From Streptomyces graminofaciens (GTDB lineage: Bacteria; Actinomycetota; Actinomycetes; Streptomycetales; Streptomycetaceae), in contig NZ_AP018448.1 of assembly GCF_030294945.1 (NCBI RefSeq), forward strand, positions 10,202,501 to 10,266,500: 64,000 bases of DNA, in the 5' to 3' direction. Both the position numbers and the translations under genes were made by a program. The notes below the pieces were generated by a model. That model ran no database searches and was not told the DNA's origin. It was given only the letters and a program-made list of their open reading frames with translations. Positions 8,616 through 17,535 of the stretch are shown piece after piece. Numbering within the stretch: position 1 is the first letter of the stretch; each line of letters starts with the position of its first letter.

Positions 8616-9293
8616 ATCAGCGCCGAGCCCCGCATCAACGACCGGATTCGCGTTCCCGAGGTGCGACTTGTCGGTCCCAGCGGCGAGCAGGTCGGGATTG
8701 TCCCGCTTGCCAAGGCCCTGGAGCTTGCGCAGGAGTACGACCTCGACCTGGTCGAGGTGGCCGCGAACGCGCGTCCGCCGGTCTGCAAGCTCATGGACTA
8801 CGGGAAGTTCAAGTACGAGTCGGCCATGAAGGCCCGTGAGGCGCGCAAGAACCAGGCGCACACGGTCATCAAGGAGATGAAGCTCCGGCCGAAGATCGAC
8901 CCGCACGACTATGACACCAAGAAGGGTCACGTCGTCCGGTTCCTCAAGCAGGGCGACAAGGTCAAGATCACGATCATGTTCCGTGGTCGCGAGCAGTCCC
9001 GGCCCGAGCTGGGCTACCGACTGCTGCAGCGGCTCGCTTCGGACGTCGAGGACCTCGGGTTCGTCGAGTCGAACCCGAAGCAGGACGGCCGAAACATGAT
9101 CATGGTCCTCGGTCCGCACAAGAAGAAGACCGAGGCGATGGCCGAGGCCCGCCAGGCGCAGGAAGCCCGGAAGGCGGAAGCGAAGGCCAACCCCGGCAAG
9201 TCGCAGAACGCCGCCGAGCACGCCGACGCCGAGCACACCGACGTGGAGCACGTCGAAGCCGAGGCGCCGGCCGAGGAGCCTGCCGAGGCGTAA
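8616..9293 (+). CDS. infC: Translation initiation factor IF-3, probable ATC start
   Basis: IF-3 binds the 30S subunit, checks the start codon and blocks premature 50S joining. From 8616 the protein has 225 residues. N-domain: [19 protein letters not shown], then [17 protein letters not shown]-domain: [34 protein letters not shown], then [12 protein letters not shown] tail of about 50 residues rich in Ala, Glu and His extends past the core. GAGGAGGA at 8605-8612 is a strong ribosome binding site immediately before ATC at 8616, while the alternative in-frame GTG at 8592 has none. A near-cognate start is how E. coli infC (AUU) autoregulates. First gene of an infC-rpmI-rplT unit. Confidence 0.95.
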   Translation: MSAEPRINDRIRVPEVRLVGPSGEQVGIVPLAKALELAQEYDLDLVEVAANARPPVCKLMDYGKFKYESAMKAREARKNQAHTVIKEMKLRPKIDPHDYDTKKGHVVRFLKQGDKVKITIMFRGREQSRPELGYRLLQRLASDVEDLGFVESNPKQDGRNMIMVLGPHKKKTEAMAEARQAQEARKAEAKANPGKSQNAAEHADAEHTDVEHVEAEAPAEEPAEA

Positions 9294-9423
9294 GACCCCC
9301 GGACGCGAGTCCAGGGAAACCCTGGGCGCGAGTCCAGGGTGCCAACCGATAGATATGACGTTCCGTCGTGCCCGGTTTAGCGACCGGGCACCGGAGCGCC
9401 ACTGACGAGGAGAGAACGGCGCT
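9294..9423 (+). promoter_or_regulatory. Structured infC-rpmI spacer
   Basis: The 130-nt spacer contains CCAGGG-AAA-CCCTGG (9311-9325), a direct repeat of GCGAGTCCAGGG (9305-9316 and 9328-9339) and a perfect 9-bp hairpin GTGCCCGGT/ACCGGGCAC (9368-9376/9383-9391) ending about 30 nt before rpmI. Neither hairpin has a U-run, so they look like translational control or processing signals rather than terminators. In other bacteria L20 represses this operon through leader RNA; a similar role here is inference. Confidence 0.4.
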
Positions 9424-9618
9424 ATGCCGAAGAACAAGTCGCACAGCGGTGCCAGCAAGCGCTTCAAGATCACCGGCTCCGGCAAGGTGCTCCGCGAGCG
9501 CGCCGGCAAGCGCCACCTGCTCGAGCACAAGTCGTCCCGCGTGACGCGTCGCCTCACCGGCAACGCCGAGATGGCCCCGGGCGACGCCGCGAAGATCAAG
9601 AAGCTTCTCGGCAAGTGA
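9424..9618 (+). CDS. rpmI: 50S ribosomal protein L35
   Basis: A 64-residue basic protein of the 50S subunit, exact family length. It starts [20 protein letters not shown] and carries the conserved [14 protein letters not shown] segment and the KIKKLLGK end. GAGGAGAG lies upstream of the ATG. It sits between infC and rplT, the conserved bacterial order, and is probably cotranscribed with both. Confidence 0.98.
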   Translation: MPKNKSHSGASKRFKITGSGKVLRERAGKRHLLEHKSSRVTRRLTGNAEMAPGDAAKIKKLLGK

Positions 9619-9731
9619 CGAAGCGGCGCCTGATCGTCCGTCGATCACCTCGCGCCGTACGTCTGGACCGGGACCCAATCGATTTCGGGCCGTGTGAGGA
9701 CAACCACGGCCCCGCTACAAGGAGTTAAAAA

Positions 9732-10115
9732 GTGGCACGCGTCAAGCGGGCAGTCAACGCCCACAAGAAGCGCCGGGCGATCCTCGAGCAGGCCTCCGGC
9801 TACCGCGGTCAGCGTTCGCGCCTGTACCGCAAGGCCAAGGAGCAGGTCACCCACTCACTGGTCTACAACTACAACGACCGCAAGAAGCGCAAGGGCGACT
9901 TCCGTCAGCTGTGGATCCAGCGCATCAACGCCGCTGCCCGCGCCAACGGCATCACGTACAACCGCTTCATCCAGGGTCTGAAGGCCGCGAACATCGAGGT
10001 CGACCGCAAGATCCTGGCCGAGCTGGCCGTCAACGACGCCACCGCGTTCGCCGCGCTGGTCGAGGTCGCCCAGAAGGCGCTGCCCGCGGACGTGAACGCG
10101 CCCAAGGCTGCGTGA
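9732..10115 (+). CDS. rplT: 50S ribosomal protein L20
   Basis: L20 binds 23S rRNA and is needed early in 50S assembly. The 127-residue product begins [24 protein letters not shown] and contains [37 protein letters not shown] and [20 protein letters not shown], all family hallmarks. It starts with GTG; AAGGAG lies about 8 nt upstream. Last gene of the infC operon, with a strong hairpin following. Confidence 0.98.
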   Translation: MARVKRAVNAHKKRRAILEQASGYRGQRSRLYRKAKEQVTHSLVYNYNDRKKRKGDFRQLWIQRINAAARANGITYNRFIQGLKAANIEVDRKILAELAVNDATAFAALVEVAQKALPADVNAPKAA

Positions 10116-10149
10116 TCGCCGCGCTGGCTTGAGCCGGACGTGATGTGAA

Positions 10150-10198
10150 CCCCGGACCCGTAGGCCACCTTGGCTTGCGGGTCCGAGTGTGTCCGGGG
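10150..10198 (+). terminator. Terminator hairpin after rplT
   Basis: GGACCCG (10154-10160) pairs with CGGGTCC (10178-10184), and the outer CCCCGGAC (10150-10157) can alternatively pair with GTCCGGGG (10191-10198). A short T-containing run follows. It sits 35 bp after the rplT stop and probably ends the infC-rpmI-rplT transcript. Confidence 0.7.
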
Positions 10199-10321
10199 TG
10201 ACTTTCCTCGGCTTGGTCCTGTGCGCGGGAGAGCCCGGGTCCGTCGGGGTTCGTCGTCGGGTGCGAGCAACCCCACCCACCCGCGCCCGAAACACCACCC
10301 CAACCACCCCGAAGGTGACTC

Positions 10322-11164
10322 ATGCCCACCCCCGAGCTGATCTCCCCTCGCTCCCCGCGTGTCTCCGCCGCGCGCCGCCTCGCCAAGCGGAACTTCCGGG
10401 GCAAGGAGCGGCTGTTTCTCGCGGAGGGGCCGCAGGCCGTGCGGGAGGCCGCCGGGCACGCGGACACACTGGTCGAGCTGTTCGCCACGGTCGAGGCCGC
10501 GGAGCGGTACGCCGACATCGTGGGGGAGGCCCGCACCGCCGGCGCCCGTATCCACCTCGCCGCCGAGCAGGTCATCGCAGACATCTCGACCACCGTCACG
10601 CCCCAGGGCCTCGTCGGCGTGTGCCGGTTCCTCGACACCCCCTTCGAGGACGTCCTCGCCGCCCGCCCCAAGCTCGTCGCCGTACTCGCGAACGTGCGCG
10701 ACCCCGGGAACGCCGGCACCGTCCTGCGGTGCGCCGACGCCGCCGGGGCGGAGGCGGTCGTCCTGACCGACGCCTCCGTCGACCTCTACAACCCCAAGGC
10801 CGTACGGGCCTCCGTCGGGTCGCTGTTCCATCTGCCCGTCGCCGTGGGCGTGGCGGTCGAGGAGGCCGTGGCCGGGCTGAAAGCCGCGGGCGTCCGCATC
10901 CTCGCCGCCGACGGCGCCGGGACGGACGACCTCGACGACGAGCTGGACAAGGGCACGATGGGCGGACCCACCGCCTGGGTGTTCGGCAACGAGGCATGGG
11001 GGCTTCCGGAGGAGACCCGCGCGCTGGCCGACGCCGTAGTGCGCGTCCCGATCCACGGAAAGGCGGAGAGCCTGAACCTCGCGACCGCCGCCGCCGTATG
11101 TCTCTACGCGTCAGCACGTGCACAGCGCGCCTTCGGAGGGTGCCGCTCCGTCACTCCCAGCTAG
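10322..11164 (+). CDS. SpoU/TrmH-family RNA 2'-O-methyltransferase
   Basis: The enzyme methylates a ribose 2'-OH in rRNA or tRNA using S-adenosylmethionine bound in a trefoil knot. The 280-residue protein has an N-terminal substrate-binding domain (RRLAKRNFRGKERLFLAEGPQAVREA, residues about 17-42) and the C-terminal SPOUT domain with all three motifs: motif 1 NVRDPGNAGTVLRCADAAG, motif 2 WVFGNEAWGL and motif 3 VRIPIHG-like VRVPIHGKAESLNLATAAAV. The target nucleotide cannot be deduced. The gene lies between rplT and the kinase and is translated from an ATG after a 200-bp spacer, so it may have its own promoter. Confidence 0.92.
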   Translation: MPTPELISPRSPRVSAARRLAKRNFRGKERLFLAEGPQAVREAAGHADTLVELFATVEAAERYADIVGEARTAGARIHLAAEQVIADISTTVTPQGLVGVCRFLDTPFEDVLAARPKLVAVLANVRDPGNAGTVLRCADAAGAEAVVLTDASVDLYNPKAVRASVGSLFHLPVAVGVAVEEAVAGLKAAGVRILAADGAGTDDLDDELDKGTMGGPTAWVFGNEAWGLPEETRALADAVVRVPIHGKAESLNLATAAAVCLYASARAQRAFGGCRSVTPS

Positions 11165-11175
11165 TAGGGTGACGG

Positions 11176-11232
11176 GCTCGGGGGCCCTCCCCCAAGCTTC
11201 TCGACCGTGCTCGAGCAGGGAGGTACCCCCAT
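11176..11232. repeat. Dispersed Streptomyces palindromic repeat at the kinase 5' end
   Basis: The stretch runs from a GGGGGCCCTCCCCC block, through AAGCTTCTCGACCGTGCTCGAGC, to GGGAGGTACCCCCAT. From experience this GC-rich imperfect palindrome is a common intergenic repeat in Streptomyces chromosomes. A related copy lies inside the EamA transporter gene near 23309. Here its GGGAGG end supplies the ribosome binding site of the histidine kinase. Confidence 0.65.
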
Positions 11233-12394
11233 GCCGGACGAGAGGTGGGGAACGGGGATGAGGGTCGGCACCAGCAGCACACTCGGAGCACGGGATGTGC
11301 GTGCCACACCCGCGCCCCGCCACGGTGACCTCGCCGACCTCGGCATCGATCCCGACGAACTCCCCGACGGACTGGTCGTCGCCGACGAACACGGCCAGGT
11401 CATCTGTTTCAACGCCGCCGCGGCCCGCATCACCGCCACCCCTTCCGCCGACGCCCTCGGCCGCCGACTGGACAAGGCCCTGCCTTTAGAGGACCTCGAA
11501 GGCCGCCGCTGGTGGCAGCTGACCGACCCGTACGGGGGACTCGCGATCCGCGTCGGGCAGCCCGAGCGGAATCTGCTCCTCCCCGGGGGGCGTGAGGTAC
11601 TCGTATCGGCTCGGTACGTGCGTATCCATCCCACCGGGCCCGTCCGCCGCGTCGTCGTCTCCCTCCGCGACACCGAGGCCCGCCGCCGCACCGAGCGCAG
11701 CCACGCCGAGCTGATCGCCACCGTCGCCCATGAGCTGCGCTCGCCGCTGACGTCCGTCAAGGGCTTCACCGCCACTCTGCTCGCCAAGTGGGAACGGTTC
11801 ACGGACGACCAGAAGAAGCTGATGCTGGAGACCGTCGACGCCGACGCGAATCGCGTCACCCGGCTCATCGCCGAGCTGCTCGACATCTCCCGGATCGACT
11901 CCGGACGGCTCGAAGTGCGCCGCCAGCCCGTCGACATAGGCGCGGCCGTCGGACGGCACATCCAGGCGTACGTCGCCGCCGGCCAGCCCGCCGACAGGTT
12001 CCTGCTCCGCATCGAGCAGCCCCTGCCCGGCCTCTGGGCCGACCCCGACAAGATCGACCAGGTGCTCAGCAACCTCCTCGAAAATGCGGTGCGGCACGGC
12101 GAGGGAACCGTCACCATCGACATCAGGCCCACGGCCTCCCCCCGCGAGGGGGAGGACACCGGTACGTCGGTCACGGTGAGCGACGAGGGGCCCGGCATCC
12201 CGGAGGAGTCCATGAACCGCGTCTTCACCCGCTTCTGGCGGGGCAGCAAGCGCGGCGGCACCGGCCTCGGGCTGTACATCGTCAAGGGCATCGTCGAAGC
12301 CCACGGCGGCACCATCACGGTCGGACGCGCCCGCGGCGGCGGCGCCGAGTTCCGATTTACGTTGCCCGTGAGCGTTCCGGCCTATCTCACCTGA
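11231..12394 (+). CDS. PAS-type sensor histidine kinase, soluble, with a TTA codon
   Basis: The product has 387 residues from the ATG at 11231, chosen because GGGAGG precedes it at 8 nt; ATG at 11258 is an alternative. No membrane helix is present, so it senses a cytosolic signal. A PAS-like domain (ELPDGLVVADEHGQVICFNAAAARI) is followed by the dimerisation domain with H-box AHELRSPLTSVKGF and the ATPase domain with N-box NLLENAVRHG, G1 SDEGPGIPEE, F-box FTRFWRG and G2 GTGLGLYIVKG. No response regulator gene adjoins it, so it is an orphan. The Leu codon at 11486-11488 is TTA, making translation dependent on the bldA tRNA in Streptomyces. Its start region derives from a dispersed repeat. Confidence 0.9.
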   Translation: MPDERWGTGMRVGTSSTLGARDVRATPAPRHGDLADLGIDPDELPDGLVVADEHGQVICFNAAAARITATPSADALGRRLDKALPLEDLEGRRWWQLTDPYGGLAIRVGQPERNLLLPGGREVLVSARYVRIHPTGPVRRVVVSLRDTEARRRTERSHAELIATVAHELRSPLTSVKGFTATLLAKWERFTDDQKKLMLETVDADANRVTRLIAELLDISRIDSGRLEVRRQPVDIGAAVGRHIQAYVAAGQPADRFLLRIEQPLPGLWADPDKIDQVLSNLLENAVRHGEGTVTIDIRPTASPREGEDTGTSVTVSDEGPGIPEESMNRVFTRFWRGSKRGGTGLGLYIVKGIVEAHGGTITVGRARGGGAEFRFTLPVSVPAYLT

Positions 12395-12541
12395 GATCGC
12401 CTGAGCGGCCCGCGGGCGCGTTCGAACACCTCAACCCCGTTAGACTCGGCCTTTGGCACCTTTGTGTCCCAAAAACCGTGACGATCTGTCCACGAGTCGG
12501 TACGGGGACCTTCAGCCAGCCAATCGGAAGCACGGGAAGAG

Positions 12542-13672
12542 ATGTCGGCACCGAATAAGTCGTACGACCCTGTAGAGGTCGAGGCCTTGAAACCGGAAGA
12601 GATCGAGCGCATGCGGGACGAGGCGCTCGCCGCCTTCGCCGCCGCGGACTCCCTCGACGCGCTCCAGGAGGCCAAGGTCGCCCACACCGGCGGCACCTCC
12701 CCGCTGGCCCTCGCCAACCGCGAGATCGGCGCCCTGCCCCCGCAGGCCAAGGCCGCCGCCGGAAAGCTGGTCGGCCAGGCCCGTGGCGCGGTGAACAAGG
12801 CGCTCACCGGCCGCCAGGCCGAGCTGGAGGCCGAGCGTGACGCGCGGGTGCTGGTCGAGGAGGCAGTGGACGTCACGCTGCCGCACGACCGCGTCCCCGC
12901 CGGCGCCCGGCACCCGCTGACCACGATGATGGAGCGCGTGGCCGACGTCTTCGTCTCCATGGGCTACGAGATCGCCGAGGGCCCCGAGGTCGAGGCCGAG
13001 TGGTTCAACTTCGACGCCCTGAACTTCGGCCCGGACCACCCGGCCCGCCAGATGCAGGACACCTTCTTCGTCGAAGGCCCGAAGGGTGCTGACAGCGACG
13101 GCGAGTCCGGTGTCGTACTGCGCACGCACACCTCGCCCGTGCAGGCCCGCTCCCTGCTCAGCCGTGAGCTGCCCGTCTACGTCGTCTGCCCCGGCCGGGT
13201 CTTCCGCACCGACGAGCTGGACGCCACACACACCCCGGTCTTCCACCAGATCGAGCTGATCGCGGTGGACGAGGGCCTGACCATGGCCGACCTCAAGGGC
13301 ACCATGGACCACATGGTCCAGTCGCTGTTCGGCGAGGACATGAAGACCCGGCTGCGGCCGAACTTCTTCCCCTTCACCGAGCCGTCCGCCGAGATGGACA
13401 TGCTCTGCTACGTCTGCAAGGGCGAGTCCGTCGGGAACCCCGACCGCCCCTGCCGCACCTGCTCCAGCGAGGGCTGGATCGAGCTGGGCGGCTGCGGCAT
13501 GGTCAACCCGCGGGTGCTGACCGCCTGCGGCGTCGACCCCGAGAAGTACAGCGGATTCGCCTTCGGGTTCGGCATCGAGCGGATGCTGATGTTCCGCCAC
13601 AACGTCGAAGACATGCGAGACATGGTCGAGGGTGACGTCCGGTTCACCCGGCCGTTCGGGATGGAGATCTGA
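12542..13672 (+). CDS. pheS: Phenylalanyl-tRNA synthetase alpha subunit
   Basis: PheS is the catalytic class II subunit of the alpha2beta2 enzyme that charges tRNA-Phe. The 376-residue protein has an N-terminal coiled-coil arm and the class II core: motif 1 region [28 protein letters not shown], motif 2 [22 protein letters not shown] and motif 3 [16 protein letters not shown]. Four cysteines in [11 protein letters not shown]...CRTCSSEGW form a possible metal knuckle seen in some PheS proteins. TGATG joins it to pheT. The 147-bp upstream spacer holds a possible -10 TAGACT (12441-12446), but no Phe-rich leader ORF. Confidence 0.97.
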   Translation: MSAPNKSYDPVEVEALKPEEIERMRDEALAAFAAADSLDALQEAKVAHTGGTSPLALANREIGALPPQAKAAAGKLVGQARGAVNKALTGRQAELEAERDARVLVEEAVDVTLPHDRVPAGARHPLTTMMERVADVFVSMGYEIAEGPEVEAEWFNFDALNFGPDHPARQMQDTFFVEGPKGADSDGESGVVLRTHTSPVQARSLLSRELPVYVVCPGRVFRTDELDATHTPVFHQIELIAVDEGLTMADLKGTMDHMVQSLFGEDMKTRLRPNFFPFTEPSAEMDMLCYVCKGESVGNPDRPCRTCSSEGWIELGGCGMVNPRVLTACGVDPEKYSGFAFGFGIERMLMFRHNVEDMRDMVEGDVRFTRPFGMEI

Positions 13673-16176
13673 TGCGGGTCCCGCTTTCCTGGCTGCGGGA
13701 GTACGTCGACCTGCCGGCCACCGAGACCGGCCGTGACGTGCAGGCGAAGCTCATCGCGGCAGGCCTCGAGGTCGAGACCGTCGAGCAGCTCGGTGACGGC
13801 CTCAAGGGCCCCCTCGTCGTCGGTCAGGTACTGACCATCGAGGAGCTGACCGAGTTCAAGAAGCCGATCCGCTTCTGCACCGTCGACGTCGGCACCGCCA
13901 ACGGCACCGGCGAGCCGCAGGAGATCGTCTGCGGCGCCCGCAACTTCGCCGTCGGCGACAAGGTCGTGGTCGTCCTCCCCGGCGCCGAACTGCCCGGCGG
14001 CTTCGCGATCTCCGCGCGCAAGACCTACGGCCGCAACTCGCACGGCATGATCTGCTCCAGCGACGAGCTGGGCATGGGCGACGACGGCACCAAGGGCATC
14101 ATCGTCCTCCCGCCCGAGCACGAGGTCGGCACCGACGCCGTCGAGCTGCTCGAACTGGTCGACGAGGTCCTCGACATCGCCGTCACCCCCGACCGCGGCT
14201 ACTGCCTCTCGCTGCGCGGCATCGCCCGCGAGACGGCCACCGCGTACGGGCTGCCGCTGCGCGACCCGGCGCTCCTCGACGTGCCCGGCCCGAACGCGTT
14301 CGGCTACCCGGTACAGGTCTCCGACCCGCTCGGCTGCGACCGCTTCACCGCCCGCACGGTCACCGGGCTCGACCCCGACGCCCAGTCCCCGATCTGGCTC
14401 AAGCGCCGCCTGCAGAAGGCCGGCATGCGCCCGATCTCGCTGGCCGTCGACATCACCAACTACGTGATGCTGGAGCTGGGCCAGCCCCTGCACGCGTACG
14501 ACCGCTCCCGGGTCCAGGGCACCATCGGGGTCCGCCGCGCCGAGGCGGGCGAGAAGCTCACCACCCTCGACGGCACCGTGCGCACGCTCGACGCCGAGGA
14601 CCTGGTCATCACCGACGACCGCGGGCCCATCGGCCTCGCCGGTGTCATGGGCGGTGCCAACACCGAGATCGACGAGACCGACGGCACCACCACCGAGGTC
14701 GTCATCGAGGCCGCGCACTTCGACCCGATCGCCATCGCGCGTACGGCCCGTCGGCACAAGCTGGCCTCCGAGGCGTCCAAGCGCTTCGAGCGCGGTGTCG
14801 ACCCGCTGGCCGCGGCCGCCGCCGCCCAGCGCACGGTGGACCTGCTGGTGCTCCTCGCCGGCGGCACCGCCGACGCGGGCGTCACCGAGGTCATCGCGCC
14901 CTCCGCGCCGCACACGATCACCATCCCGGCCGATCACCCGGACAAGGTCGCGGGCGTGGAGTACGGCCGCGAGACCGTCGTACGCCGTCTCCAGGAGGTC
15001 GGCTGCGACGTCTACGGGCAGGACGAGCTGATCGTCACCGTCCCGTCCTGGCGGCCCGACCTCACCGACCCGAACGACTTGGCGGAGGAGGTCATCCGTC
15101 TTGAGGGCTACGAGAACCTGCCCTCCACGCTGCCCAGGCCTCCGGCGGGCCTCGGGCTGACCGACCGGCAGCGGCTGCACCGCCGCGTCGGCCGCGCGCT
15201 GGCAGGTGCCGGATACGTCGAGGCGCCGAACTACCCGTTCATCGGCGAGCACGTCTTCGACCAGCTCGCGCTGGCCGCCGACGACAGCCACCGCAAGGTC
15301 GTCAAGCTGGTCAACCCCCTCTCCGACGAGGAGCCCGCCCTCCGTACGACGCTGCTGCCGGGCCTGCTCGCCGCGCTGCGCCGCAACGACGGCCGGGGCA
15401 GCCACGACCTGGCCCTCTTCGAGACCGGGCTTGTCTTCCACCCCCAGGACGAGCTGGGCGTGGCCGCACGCCTGCCCGTCGACCGCCGTCCCACCGACGA
15501 GGAGCTCGCGTCGCTGACGGCCGCGCTCCCCGTCCAGCCCCGGCACGCCGCCGTCGTCCTCGCGGGCGCCCGCGAGCAGGCCGGCTGGTGGGGCAAGGGG
15601 CGCCCGGCCGACTGGGCCGACGCCATCGAGTCCGCCCGCATCCTCGCGGAAGAGGCCGGCACCGAGCTGATCGTCCGCAAGGGCCAGTACGGGCCGTGGC
15701 ACCCGGGCCGCTGCGCCGAGCTCGCGGTCGTCGTGGACGGTGCGGAGGAGGTCATCGGGTACGCCGGTGAGCTGCACCCCGGCGTGCTGAAGACCCTGGG
15801 TCTGCCCGCGCGCACCTGCGCGATGGAGCTGAACCTGGACACCCTTCAGGCGGCCAGCGCGGGCGTCCCGAAGGGTCCGAAGATCTCCACGTTCCCGGTG
15901 GCCACGCAGGATGTCGCGCTGGTCGTCGACACGTTCGTGCCGCACACCGAGGTCGAGGCCGCGCTGCGCGAGGGAGCGGGTGAACTGCTGGAGAGCATCC
16001 GGCTGTTCGACGTGTACGAGAACGCGGAGCAGCTGGGTGACGGGCGGAAGTCCCTGGCGTATGCGCTCCGCTTCCGGGCCGCGGATCGGACGCTGACGGT
16101 CGATGAGGCGTCGGCGGCTCGGGATGCGGCGGTTGCCCTCGCGGGTGAGCGGGTGGGAGCCGTTCTGCGGAGCTAG
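13672..16176 (+). CDS. pheT: Phenylalanyl-tRNA synthetase beta subunit
   Basis: PheT carries editing and tRNA-recognition domains of the synthetase. The 834-residue length is normal. In order: N-terminal domain ([15 protein letters not shown]), an OB-fold tRNA-binding domain ([14 protein letters not shown] ... [30 protein letters not shown]), the B3/B4 editing region ([15 protein letters not shown] [11 protein letters not shown] and [16 protein letters not shown]), B5 ([25 protein letters not shown]), the class II-like core, and the C-terminal anticodon-binding ferredoxin-like domain ([18 protein letters not shown] ... [14 protein letters not shown]). Its ATG overlaps the pheS stop, giving coupled, equimolar synthesis. 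Confidence 0.97.
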   Translation: MRVPLSWLREYVDLPATETGRDVQAKLIAAGLEVETVEQLGDGLKGPLVVGQVLTIEELTEFKKPIRFCTVDVGTANGTGEPQEIVCGARNFAVGDKVVVVLPGAELPGGFAISARKTYGRNSHGMICSSDELGMGDDGTKGIIVLPPEHEVGTDAVELLELVDEVLDIAVTPDRGYCLSLRGIARETATAYGLPLRDPALLDVPGPNAFGYPVQVSDPLGCDRFTARTVTGLDPDAQSPIWLKRRLQKAGMRPISLAVDITNYVMLELGQPLHAYDRSRVQGTIGVRRAEAGEKLTTLDGTVRTLDAEDLVITDDRGPIGLAGVMGGANTEIDETDGTTTEVVIEAAHFDPIAIARTARRHKLASEASKRFERGVDPLAAAAAAQRTVDLLVLLAGGTADAGVTEVIAPSAPHTITIPADHPDKVAGVEYGRETVVRRLQEVGCDVYGQDELIVTVPSWRPDLTDPNDLAEEVIRLEGYENLPSTLPRPPAGLGLTDRQRLHRRVGRALAGAGYVEAPNYPFIGEHVFDQLALAADDSHRKVVKLVNPLSDEEPALRTTLLPGLLAALRRNDGRGSHDLALFETGLVFHPQDELGVAARLPVDRRPTDEELASLTAALPVQPRHAAVVLAGAREQAGWWGKGRPADWADAIESARILAEEAGTELIVRKGQYGPWHPGRCAELAVVVDGAEEVIGYAGELHPGVLKTLGLPARTCAMELNLDTLQAASAGVPKGPKISTFPVATQDVALVVDTFVPHTEVEAALREGAGELLESIRLFDVYENAEQLGDGRKSLAYALRFRAADRTLTVDEASAARDAAVALAGERVGAVLRS

Positions 16177-16179
16177 TCG

Positions 16180-16325
16180 TGCCTGGCTCCTGAGGGGGGC
16201 GGGGAGCTGCGTGTTGTTGGCGGCCGCGGGTAGTCCGTGGCTGGTCGCGCAGTTCCCCGCGCCTCTTCTGGGGGTCGGCCCCCACACCCCCCATCAGTCC
16301 CGCCCCATCCGTCACCTCACTCGTT
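16180..16325. repeat. Dispersed intergenic repeat (copy A)
   Basis: Downstream of pheT the motif GTGGCTGGTCGCGCAGTTCC (from 16237) continues as CCGCGCC and is preceded by the complementary GGCGGGGAGCTGCGTG near 16199. This GCGCAGTTCCCCGCGCC core recurs, on either strand, at about 17230, 39390, 47395 and 55900 in this window. Confidence 0.7.
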
Positions 16326-16328
16326 CGG

Positions 16329-17312
16329 GTGGCTGTTTCGGATGATCTGGTCCTTACGGGGCATGCGGCGACAGAATCGGGACGGCCTTCCGGGGCCGTT
16401 GTGCGCGCTGTCAGGGCCTATTGGGGGGCCATCGGCATGATTCGTATGCTGCTCCGTGAGGTGAGACGGGCCCGCGAGGTCGCGGGTGCCGCACAGTGTG
16501 TGCTGCTGCGCCCGCTGCCCACCCGGATCGACGGGCTCGCCACCGCCGCCGCCCAGCTCTCCGCCGACCGCGGCGCGCTCGTCGGCGGCGACCTCTACGA
16601 GGTGATCGCCACCGAGCACGGCGTACGCGTGGTCATGGGCGACGTACGCGGGCACGGCCTGTCCGCCATCGGCACCGTCGCCGCCGTACTCGGCGGCTTC
16701 CGCGAGGCCGTCCACGACGAGGCCGAACTCGCCGGAGTCCTCGCCCGCCTCGACCGCGCCCTCGCCCGCCACCTGCGGGAGAGGGCAAGAACCGAGGACA
16801 CCGAGGAGTTCGTGACCGTACTGCTGCTGGAGATCGCCCCCGACGGTGTGATCCATGCCCTCAACTGCGGCCACCCGTGGCCGTATCTGCTGAGTGCTGG
16901 CCGGGCGCAGCTACTTGTCGAGGCCGAGCCGATGCCTCCCCTGGGGCCGTTCCCCCTGCCTGCCGAACTCCCACCCACGCCGTGCGGTCAACTGCTGCCC
17001 GGCGAGGCGCTGTTCCTGCACACGGACGGTGTCGAGGACGCGCGAGACGCCGGAGGAGGGTTCTTCCCGCTGCCTGCCGTCCTCGCCGGGATCGTACGCA
17101 CCCACCCGATCACACCAGGCGCTGTGCTGCGTGCCGTCTTCTCCCAACTCCTGATCCACACAGGAGGAAGGCCAAAGGACGACACAGCGGTACTGGTACT
17201 CCGCAACGACCGAGTGATCAGGAACGCCCCTGTTTTCAGGGGCGCGGGGACCTGCGCGATCAGTCCTCACATACCCGCGGTCGACACACCACCTGTAGCC
17301 CCCGCCCCTTAG
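16329..17312 (+). CDS. PP2C/SpoIIE-type serine phosphatase
   Basis: A predicted Mg/Mn-dependent Ser/Thr phosphatase of the SpoIIE (PP2C_2) class, which typically acts on anti-anti-sigma factors. The core includes LSADRGALVGGDLYEV (first metal-binding Asp), VRVVMGDVRGHGLSAIGTVAAVLGGF, TVLLLEIAPDG...LNCGHPWPYLL, LFLHTDGVEDARD and PKDDTAVLVL (last metal Asp). No anti-sigma kinase or sensor domain is attached. The start is uncertain: GTG at 16329 lies in repeat-derived sequence without a ribosome binding site; ATG at 16437 is an alternative giving a more conserved-looking N-terminus. The last 30 residues read through another repeat copy. Confidence 0.8.
   Translation: MAVSDDLVLTGHAATESGRPSGAVVRAVRAYWGAIGMIRMLLREVRRAREVAGAAQCVLLRPLPTRIDGLATAAAQLSADRGALVGGDLYEVIATEHGVRVVMGDVRGHGLSAIGTVAAVLGGFREAVHDEAELAGVLARLDRALARHLRERARTEDTEEFVTVLLLEIAPDGVIHALNCGHPWPYLLSAGRAQLLVEAEPMPPLGPFPLPAELPPTPCGQLLPGEALFLHTDGVEDARDAGGGFFPLPAVLAGIVRTHPITPGAVLRAVFSQLLIHTGGRPKDDTAVLVLRNDRVIRNAPVFRGAGTCAISPHIPAVDTPPVAPAP
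17225..17280. repeat. Dispersed repeat (copy B) inside the 3' end of the phosphatase gene
   Basis: AACGCCCCTGTTTTCAGGGG (from 17222) and the following CGCGGGGACCTGCGCGATCAG contain a 7-bp hairpin (CCCCTG/CAGGGG) joined to the same CGCGGGGA-CTGCGCGA core seen in the other copies. It encodes the phosphatase's last residues, NAPVFRGAGTCAISPH. Confidence 0.65.
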
Positions 17313-17535
17313 CCGCCCCCGCCCGCCGGCCAGGGCCGCCGCACTGTACGAGGGGGAGCCGACGGCCCGGCCGGCCTCTTGCGAGGCATTTCAGTCAACC
17401 GGCATGACCACTCTCCGCGACAGAGCGCGCACGCTACGAGTTCGGGCATTCGCTTCACACCCCGTGTGAAGGGGGTGGCGATACGCTGCTCAGCGCTGCT
17501 GTGCGGGTCGGCACCGAGCCACCGGAGGGGCATCC

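Noticed and set aside
12395..12541. Phenylalanine leader peptide for pheST
   Set aside because: No short ORF with clustered Phe codons and no terminator/antiterminator pair was found.
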